Assembly: GCA_020346605.1 (NCBI GenBank)
Contig: CP070784.1
Span: 812,881 to 876,880, forward strand
Reading direction: 5' to 3'
DNA from: Candidatus Bathyarchaeota archaeon
GTDB taxonomy: Archaea; Thermoproteota; Bathyarchaeia; TCS64
Length of the DNA stretch: 64,000 bases
In this document: positions 58,968 through 64,000 of the stretch, one piece after another
Position numbering within the stretch: position 1 is the stretch's first letter
How the letters are laid out: each line of letters begins with the position of its first letter
The notes under the pieces: generated by a model
Seen by the model: only the letters and a program-made list of their open reading frames with translations
Database searches by the model: none
What the model was told of the DNA's origin: nothing
Made by a program: the position numbers and the translations under genes

Positions 58968-59324
58968 CTAGTACACTCTGGGGATCATCTTCCAAGGCAC
59001 GCGCCGCATGTACTCCCTGTAGGCCTTCCCATAACGCTGGATCAGGAACTCCTCCTCCTTCTGGATGTAGAAGACGATGACGGCGACTGATAGGAGGGCG
59101 AGGGCTACTGTCTCCATAATAGGGAGGGCTATCGCGAGGCCCGCAGTGAGGGCTAGGAAGCCCAAGTAGAATGGGTGGCGGACCCGGGAGTAGGGGCCAT
59201 CGGTGAGTAGCTGACCCTTGTATTCTCTGTTCCAGAAGATGTACCACGTCAAGCAGGCGTAGGAGCCCACTACGATGAGGGCTCCGCCGATAAGAAGAGA
59301 GGCGAAGAAGAGGGGTGAGACCAA
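58968..59324 (-). CDS. Short ICMT-like membrane methyltransferase
   Basis: A 118-residue protein starting at TTG. It keeps only the C-terminal part of the isoprenylcysteine methyltransferase family: two to three helices, the SAM block DGPYSRVRHPFYLGFLALTA (about 43–62) and the end EEEFLIQRYGKAYREYMRRV. Length suits the minimal PEMT-like group. The larger relative is at 42538. It lies 16 bp downstream of the M24 peptidase gene and may be co-transcribed with it. Confidence 0.85.
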   Translation of the reverse strand: MVSPLFFASLLIGGALIVVGSYACLTWYIFWNREYKGQLLTDGPYSRVRHPFYLGFLALTAGLAIALPIMETVALALLSVAVIVFYIQKEEEFLIQRYGKAYREYMRRVPWKMIPRVY

Positions 59325-59340
59325 ACCGTCCCGGCTCCTA

Positions 59341-60447
59341 TCAAGGGGTAGGGTACGATGTGAGCTCCCGGCTGAGCCTGGTGAGCCTCTCGCAGCCCTC
59401 AGGGGTGCAGACGACGGTGTCCTCGACCCTCACGCCGACCTCTCCGACGATGTAGATGCCGGGCTCGATGGTGAAGGTCATCCCGGGCTCCAGCTCCAAA
59501 TTGTTGTTCCTGACTACGTAGGGGGGCTCGTGGCCGTTGAGCCCTATGCCGTGGCCGAGACGGTGAATGAAGTACTCCCCGAAGCCGGCGTTGGAGATCA
59601 CCTTCCGGGCGACTGAGTCGAGGGCGTCGCAGGTGACGCCGGGCCTCACGGCCCCGTATGCAGCCTGATTGGCCTCCTTGACGATCTCGTAGATCTCACG
59701 CTGGCGCTTCGTGGGCTCACCATAGAAAACGGTCCGCGTCAGATCGGAGCTGTATCCGTGGATCTTGGTTCCCATGTCGACGAGGATCCCCTGCCCGGGC
59801 TCCAGCTCGCTCTCTCCCGACCTGCCGTGGGGTAGGGCGGCTTTCTCCCCGAAGAGCACTCCTGCGAAGCCGGTCTCGCCGCCTTTGGCCCTGAGTTCGG
59901 ACGAGATTATGGATGCCAGCTCCCTCTCCGTGATCCCCGTGTGGAGATGCCCGAAGCTCTCCTCGAGGGCCATGTCGGTGATGGCGCAGGCCATCCTCAT
60001 CCAGTCCAGCTCCTGCTCCGTCTTAACCATCCGCTCGTGGCTCAGGTAGGGGCTTGCGTCGACGATGTGAAGACCGGGGAGCCTCGCCTGGAGCCGGCTC
60101 ACCCAGCCCCAAGGTGCATCTTGTGCGACACCGATAACGGCACCGGCTAGGCCGAGGCGTTCGATGTTCTCGGCAAGGAGCTCGACGGGGTCCTCGTGCT
60201 CAAGCCAGACGTCCACCTCCTTGATCCAGGGCTTCTGCTCCCTGAGCTCCCTCTCTAACTCGTTGACGATGATGACTGGTTCGTCGTCGAAGGGGATCAG
60301 GGCTGCGGCGAGGCGCTCGCTCATACCGATGGAGAAACCGGTGTAGTAGCCGATGTCTGTGCCCGGGAAGAGGAGGAAGGCATCGGCGCCGCCATTTCTC
60401 ATACCTTCTATGACCTTGTCTGCTTTCTCTTTGTGGAAATCTGCCAT
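59341..60447 (-). CDS. M24 family aminopeptidase (Xaa-Pro peptidase-like)
   Basis: Two-metal pita-bread-fold peptidase of 368 residues from ATG 60447; an upstream frame to 60543 has no family match. Residues 1–130 are the N-terminal creatinase-like domain (DADAFLLFPGTDIGYYTGFS-like start). The metal ligands are visible: LVDMGTKIHGYSSDLTRTVF (two Asp), HRLGHGIGLNGHEPP (His), TFTIEPGIYIVGEVGVRVED (Glu, Glu). It probably removes N-terminal residues before proline or acts on related dipeptides. A small ICMT-like gene follows. Confidence 0.95.
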   Translation of the reverse strand: MADFHKEKADKVIEGMRNGGADAFLLFPGTDIGYYTGFSIGMSERLAAALIPFDDEPVIIVNELERELREQKPWIKEVDVWLEHEDPVELLAENIERLGLAGAVIGVAQDAPWGWVSRLQARLPGLHIVDASPYLSHERMVKTEQELDWMRMACAITDMALEESFGHLHTGITERELASIISSELRAKGGETGFAGVLFGEKAALPHGRSGESELEPGQGILVDMGTKIHGYSSDLTRTVFYGEPTKRQREIYEIVKEANQAAYGAVRPGVTCDALDSVARKVISNAGFGEYFIHRLGHGIGLNGHEPPYVVRNNNLELEPGMTFTIEPGIYIVGEVGVRVEDTVVCTPEGCERLTRLSRELTSYPTP

Positions 60448-60529
60448 TCCGATCAGTATCAACTCCACCGCCTGCGTATAAAGGCATGATCGCCCGGTGA
60501 ACAACATGCAGTTCCGATGGTTAGTGTGG

Positions 60530-60802
60530 TCAGAGGGATGCAAGGAAGTCTTCCATGGCCTTGTTCACGTCGACGTCTCCAACGTGGACTGTGGCGATGC
60601 TGCGACCTAGCCGATCCCATTCGAGGGTCTCGAACTCCACCTTCTTCCTCAGTATGAGGGTCTCCAGCTTCTCTTTTGCCTTCTGGGCCTCGGGAGTTCC
60701 CTTGGGTGGCGGGTCGATCCCGTGGAGCTTCACGGCCATGTTTGGGCGAATGACGAACGTCGCGCCGTCGTCCACCCTGACGACTGTGGCCTTGCGAGCC
60801 AT
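60530..60802 (-). CDS. SNase/TNase-like OB-fold protein
   Basis: A 90-residue protein resembling a staphylococcal nuclease domain. The first strands read KATVVRVDDGATFVIRPNMA, VKLHGIDPPPKGTPEAQKAK, then LETLILRKKVEFETLEWDRL and GRSIATVHVGDVDVNKAMED. In the nuclease the R-x-x-G-I-D-x-P, D-x-x-G-R and E motifs are catalytic. Here Arg of the first motif is Lys (VKLHGIDPP), while D-R-x-G-R (WDRLGR) is kept. It is shorter than the full 130-residue domain. Nuclease activity is doubtful; nucleic-acid binding is likely. Confidence 0.75.
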   Translation of the reverse strand: MARKATVVRVDDGATFVIRPNMAVKLHGIDPPPKGTPEAQKAKEKLETLILRKKVEFETLEWDRLGRSIATVHVGDVDVNKAMEDFLASL

Positions 60803-60892
60803 TCTCCATTCTACGTGCTCTCATTGAATGCATAAGATTTCCCCCATGCTCCTGATAGATCTTATAGCTTTAATCGTCCCCTCCTTGAAGCG

Positions 60893-62413
60893 GTGAGATT
60901 TCTGGTTGAGTTGACGAAGGAGAAGAGGGCGGCCTTCGACTGGGTGGAGGAGAACTCCAAGAGGATCACCGACTTCCACCAGCGCATCTGGCGCTATGCA
61001 GAGTCCGCCCTGAGGGAGTACAAGTCGGCCGAGGCCTACGTGGAGTTCCACAAGGAGGAGGGCTTCGATGTGGAGGAAGGGATCGCCGGTATGCCAACCT
61101 CCTACATGGCGACCTGGGGAAGCGGTAAACCGGTCATAGCCACCTACACTGAGTATGACGCCGTGCCGGGGATGGCCCAGGACCCAGTACCCTACAGGTC
61201 CGCTGAGAACCCCTACCAGGCCGGGCACACGGACCCCCACTCTGCACTGGGGGTAGCCGCACTGGTGGGTGCGACGGCGACCAAGCACGCCATGGAGGAA
61301 TACGGCTTGAAGGGCACAATCAAGGTATTCGGGGCCTGCGCGGAGAAGATCTGTGTCGCCAAGCCGTTCCACGCCGCGAGGGGCTACTACGACGGGCTGG
61401 ACGCAGCTGTCACGTGGCACCCCAGGGGGGACACGACTGTGATGTATGAGACCCAGTTCGGGAGCTACTGGTGCGTCGCCTTCATCTTCGAGTGCTTCGA
61501 GCCCGAGAAGTGGGCCGAGTTCGGAGGCGGACGATGCCCCGGGGCCCTGGACGCGATCTGCTTGATGTACACTACGACGAAGTATACCAAGGAGGCGATG
61601 GCTCGGAACAGGGGGAGTTGGACCATCAACGAGGCGATACTGGCGGCTGGCCAATGCACAAGCGACAACATCCCCCCGAAGATAGGGGTCATCACATACG
61701 CCTTCAGGGCTCCCACCCTAGACCAGCAGGAGCAGGTCTACAAGGTCCTCCAGAACAACGCGGAGTCCGTGGCCAAGGCGACGGGCTGCTCTCTGACCAC
61801 AAGATGGGTGACCAAGACCCGCATAGGGCTGCCGAACATCGCGCTGGCCGATCTGGCGTACGAGAACCTTGAGCTGGTGGGTCCGCCCGAATGGACCGAG
61901 GAAGACAAAGAGAAGGCTCGGGAGATCATCCGGAATCTGGGGTACGATGCCCCTGAGCAGCCTTTCAACGACAAGCTTACGCCACCCGAGGAGTGGGAGC
62001 ATCTGACTAGGATGAGGATACCCCCTGGCCAGAAGAACATCGGGAGCGACGACTACGTCGAGTTCACTTGGCATTGCCCCACCGTGTGGATACAGGTGGC
62101 GACCCCTAGGGTCGCCGTCCCGGGCGCCCGAGTGCCCTACTGGGCGAGGATGGCTCTCGGGGGGATGCCCGGTCCCATTGACAAGTCGATCTACGCAGCC
62201 GGCAAGGGGATCTCGGGGACCATGCTCGACTTGATCACCGATCCGGCGAAGCTGAAGAAGTGCTGGGAGGAGTTCAACGAGAGGACAAAGGATGGCATCG
62301 TAGGACCCCTTCTTCCGCCAGACATGGAGCCCCCCATCGACCTGCGTTGGCCTGAGTACATAACGACGCCTCGCGGGCGCGAGTGGTGGATACCTCCAAT
62401 CAAGAAGGGCTGA
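60893..62413 (+). CDS. M20 family amidohydrolase (AbgB-like)
   Basis: Zinc-dependent amidohydrolase of 506 residues, starting at GTG. It resembles the B subunit of aminobenzoyl-glutamate hydrolase: N-terminal WVEENSKRITDFHQRIWRYA and ATYTEYDAVPGMAQDPV (metal site Asp), then HTDPHSALGVAALVGATATK, VFGACAEKICVAKPFHAARG (Glu-like ligand position is replaced by E-K), and a dimerisation domain from about residue 195. C-terminal DDYVEFTWHCPTVWIQVATP matches the last His ligand block. Probably cleaves an N-acyl-amino acid or peptide-like amide. Confidence 0.88.
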   Translation: MRFLVELTKEKRAAFDWVEENSKRITDFHQRIWRYAESALREYKSAEAYVEFHKEEGFDVEEGIAGMPTSYMATWGSGKPVIATYTEYDAVPGMAQDPVPYRSAENPYQAGHTDPHSALGVAALVGATATKHAMEEYGLKGTIKVFGACAEKICVAKPFHAARGYYDGLDAAVTWHPRGDTTVMYETQFGSYWCVAFIFECFEPEKWAEFGGGRCPGALDAICLMYTTTKYTKEAMARNRGSWTINEAILAAGQCTSDNIPPKIGVITYAFRAPTLDQQEQVYKVLQNNAESVAKATGCSLTTRWVTKTRIGLPNIALADLAYENLELVGPPEWTEEDKEKAREIIRNLGYDAPEQPFNDKLTPPEEWEHLTRMRIPPGQKNIGSDDYVEFTWHCPTVWIQVATPRVAVPGARVPYWARMALGGMPGPIDKSIYAAGKGISGTMLDLITDPAKLKKCWEEFNERTKDGIVGPLLPPDMEPPIDLRWPEYITTPRGREWWIPPIKKG

Positions 62414-62455
62414 AGCCTTCAATAACACCTTCTTTTTTCCACATTCCCAGCTTGA

Positions 62456-62947
62456 TCAGATGAAATAATCGATTATCATCGAGGCGACGTAGGCGAGCAT
62501 CGCCAAGTGGAAAAATGGCAAGGCCTTCAGCCAGTCTGAGGGGGACCTCCCCTTCATTATCATCACGTTGGCGCAGAGGAGAAGGAGGACACCTATTACG
62601 ATCCCGTATGTCGCAATCAACTCATGGACGCCGACGAACAGGTAGGCTCCGACCAGGTGCAGCAGGGTGAAGAAATGGATCCAGTACACTGTCCCTCTCG
62701 TCCCATAGAGCAGTGGGATCGTCTTCAGACCCCGTACCTCGTCGTTCTCCACGTCGATGATATCGTTGGCGCCGAGGTGTGCCTGAGCGAAGGGGTAGAA
62801 GAAAAGGAAGTAGAGTAGAGCAACCGAATCGGGTCGGCCATTGACCAGGTATCCTGCGACCGGGAAGAGGGTGAAGTCCGAACGCCCTATCAGCTGGGCG
62901 AGCGGTCCCCCCTGATCCCTCTTATTGACCTGGTAGAAGTACTCCAC
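62456..62947 (-). pseudogene. C-terminal half of a UbiA-family prenyltransferase
   Basis: A 163-codon frame that starts at a poor GTG, with the frame open further back through Ala-Arg codons of the GC tract. It holds about five helices and the second aspartate motif of UbiA proteins: HLGANDIIDVENDEVRGLKT, then IPLLYG. The N-terminal part with the first N-x-x-x-D-x-x-D motif is missing, as the gene stops at the GCGCGCGC tract (62954). Intact UbiA proteins are about 280–300 residues. Thus it is a truncated gene. Confidence 0.7.
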
Positions 62948-62953
62948 AGCATA

Positions 62954-62961
62954 GCGCGCGC
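62954..62961. repeat. GCGCGCGC tract joining two UbiA fragments head to head
   Basis: The minus-strand UbiA fragment ends about 7 bp to its left and the plus-strand fragment begins 2 bp to its right. This is the clearest junction in the window. Confidence 0.8.
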
Positions 62962-62962
62962 A

Positions 62963-63343
62963 TTCCTAATCTTCTCGGCGCCGTTGGTTTTGTACGGCTT
63001 CATACTGAGCCTCAGCCTTGAGCTGCCGGATGTGGAGGTCGACCTTGGCAGCGGTAGAAGGAACCTCATGGTTCTTCTGGGTAGACGTGCCGCAGCCGTT
63101 CTGGTGTTTATTCTTTCCGCTGCGGCATCAGCATTCTTCACCTTTTTCGACGCAGTCAACTCCAGTCACACTTGGGCGATCCCCCTTCTGTCGTTGGTCC
63201 CTGTTTTGGCTAGCCTCGCAGGTCTAAATTCTCACTTCGAGAGCCTCGAGGATGTTTATCGTACAAAGTCCATTAACATCATTGCATTATGCCTCTTCCT
63301 CGTCGCTTTTGATGGTTACCTGCTCATAGAGCTCCTCCTCTAG
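62963..63343 (+). pseudogene. C-terminal half of a second UbiA-family prenyltransferase
   Basis: Starting directly at the GC tract the frame reads FLIFSAPLVLYGFILSLSLE, LPDVEVDLGSGRRNLMVLLG, RRAAAVLVFILSAAASAF and further helices to TAG at 63343. LPDVEVDxxxGRRNL-x-x-x-LGR is the second Asp-rich motif of the MenA-like UbiA group, so only the C-terminal half is present. It is a different subfamily from the fragment on the other strand, so the two are not pieces of one gene. No start codon with a ribosome site is present. Confidence 0.7.
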
Positions 63344-63671
63344 GCAACGAAGAAAGCACATGAGGGCGGGCGTCCCTGTCCCTAGCGGCAAACTCTCGGC
63401 TTCACAGATAGGACGACGCCCCCCTCAGCCGAGCTCTCTCATCCGCAAGGATTCCGACGCCCGCCCGCCCACCTGTCCCATGTCTGGGTAACCCCGAATC
63501 ACTGGCAGCCCTCCGCGAGGTCCGTCTGCATGGTGCGTCGTCAGTGGGCATGAATATCACGCTGCCCTCATCTTTTAACTTTGTTAAAAAAAACCTAGGG
63601 CGGCTCCATGACAACTGGATTTGTCAAAAATTATGGTTCAAAAACCGTTATTTACCTCTGAAGCGTGTTCG
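63344..63671. other. Non-coding stretch before the last gene
   Basis: No frame with a credible protein on either strand. GC-rich sequence (63365–63500) changes near 63570 to an AT-rich part (TTTTAACTTTGTTAAAAAAAA, and AAACCGTTATTTACC at about 63640) that likely holds the promoter of the winged-helix gene at 63672. Confidence 0.5.
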
Positions 63672-64000
63672 ATGACGGTCAAAATGCATGTGAATGGCGA
63701 CCTCGGCGCTGATGTCGAGGAGCTGGTCCTCCGGGCTCTGAGCCACAGGGAGAGGCGGAATATTCTGAAGATTATCGAATCCTCGGAGGATGGCGTCGTC
63801 TACAGCGGAATACTGGGGGATACCGGCCTCTCCACGGGGCGCCTCAACTACCACCTGAAGGAGCTGGAAGGATTCATCGAGAGAAACGAGCAAAGGAAGT
63901 ACCGTCTGACAGCCTTAGGGAAGAAGGCTGTACGACTGATGAACAACATAAGGGAGGACGTGGAAGAGAGCTACGAGGATTACACCACCGCTGCGAGGGC
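63672..64000 (+). CDS. ArsR-like winged-helix regulator, 3' end outside window
   Basis: From ATG 63672 the frame is open to the window end (109 codons). It starts MTVKMHVNGDLGADVEELVL and contains ALSHRERRNILKIIESSEDG, VVYSGILGDTGLSTGRLNYH, LKELEGFIERNEQRKYRLTA. This winged helix is about as close to the regulator at 32691 as two recent paralogues would be, and that one continues into membrane helices; the same is expected here beyond the edge. Target unknown. Confidence 0.85.
   Translation, partial: MTVKMHVNGDLGADVEELVLRALSHRERRNILKIIESSEDGVVYSGILGDTGLSTGRLNYHLKELEGFIERNEQRKYRLTALGKKAVRLMNNIREDVEESYEDYTTAAR

Noticed and set aside
1-64000. tRNA, rRNA, CRISPR array or insertion sequence
   Set aside because: No tRNA-like GGTTCGAATCC arm with matching stems, no rRNA core motif, no regular spaced repeats and no transposase signature were seen by eye; a structural RNA search could still find a small RNA.

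Overview
The window is 64 kb of an archaeal chromosome. Two informational gene clusters decide this: srp54–rpl21e–rpoF–DUF655 (8.6–11.2 kb) and rpl10e–dph2–csl4–rpoL–DUF99–tfs–pcn–priL–priS–gins–rpl44e–rps27e–eif2a–nop10 (43.9–52.9 kb). This order, with GTG/TTG starts, GGTG-type ribosome sites and TATA-like boxes, suggests a TACK-type archaeon, most likely Bathyarchaeia or a relative. The lineage is inferred from gene order and protein style, not from a marker tree. No rRNA, tRNA, CRISPR or intact insertion sequence was seen.

Layout. 0–8.5 kb: small-molecule metabolism (amidohydrolase, FAH, DUF362), two small paralogous proteins, regulators, a secreted metallophosphoesterase, and a mosaic of gene fragments at 5.2–6.7 kb. 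8.6–11.2 kb: SRP54/translation/transcription cluster. 11.3–33.2 kb: accessory genes, including a Ca/Na exchanger, two MFS carriers, SDR, flavin reductase, flavodoxin, an orphan branched-chain-type ABC binding protein and an unusual ABC permease, an acyltransferase-like membrane protein, an HxlR/SRPBCC pair sharing a long operator, a methyltransferase, a minus-strand run (DDAH-like, YbaK, C45 hydrolase, cupin), and several pseudogenes. 33.2–43.5 kb: an island with five members of one membrane-anchored family (DUF4760-like; three intact, two broken) between a sulfatase-fold enzyme, an aspartoacylase-like enzyme, a dienelactone hydrolase and a radical SAM/SPASM protein. 43.9–52.9 kb: intact informational cluster. 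53–59 kb: complete branched-chain amino-acid-type ABC importer (binding protein, LivG, LivF, LivH, LivM) plus two small neighbours. 59–64 kb: methyltransferase, M24 peptidase, SNase-like protein, M20 hydrolase, two UbiA fragments head to head, and a winged-helix regulator cut by the window end.

The most unusual signal is a set of about a dozen GCGCGCGC tracts (extended form TTGCGCGCGCAA). Nearly all lie outside intact genes, and several sit exactly where a gene fragment begins, where a reading frame is lost, or where two unrelated fragments meet (5248, 5680, 6521, 28356, 34824, 39745, 62954). They look like scars of breakage and joining, or footprints of an unknown element or nuclease. A joining or assembly artefact must be excluded first. 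Several genes too short for ordinary ORF calling were found by reading frames directly: 15102, 18833 (probable CTG start), 49420 and 53479.
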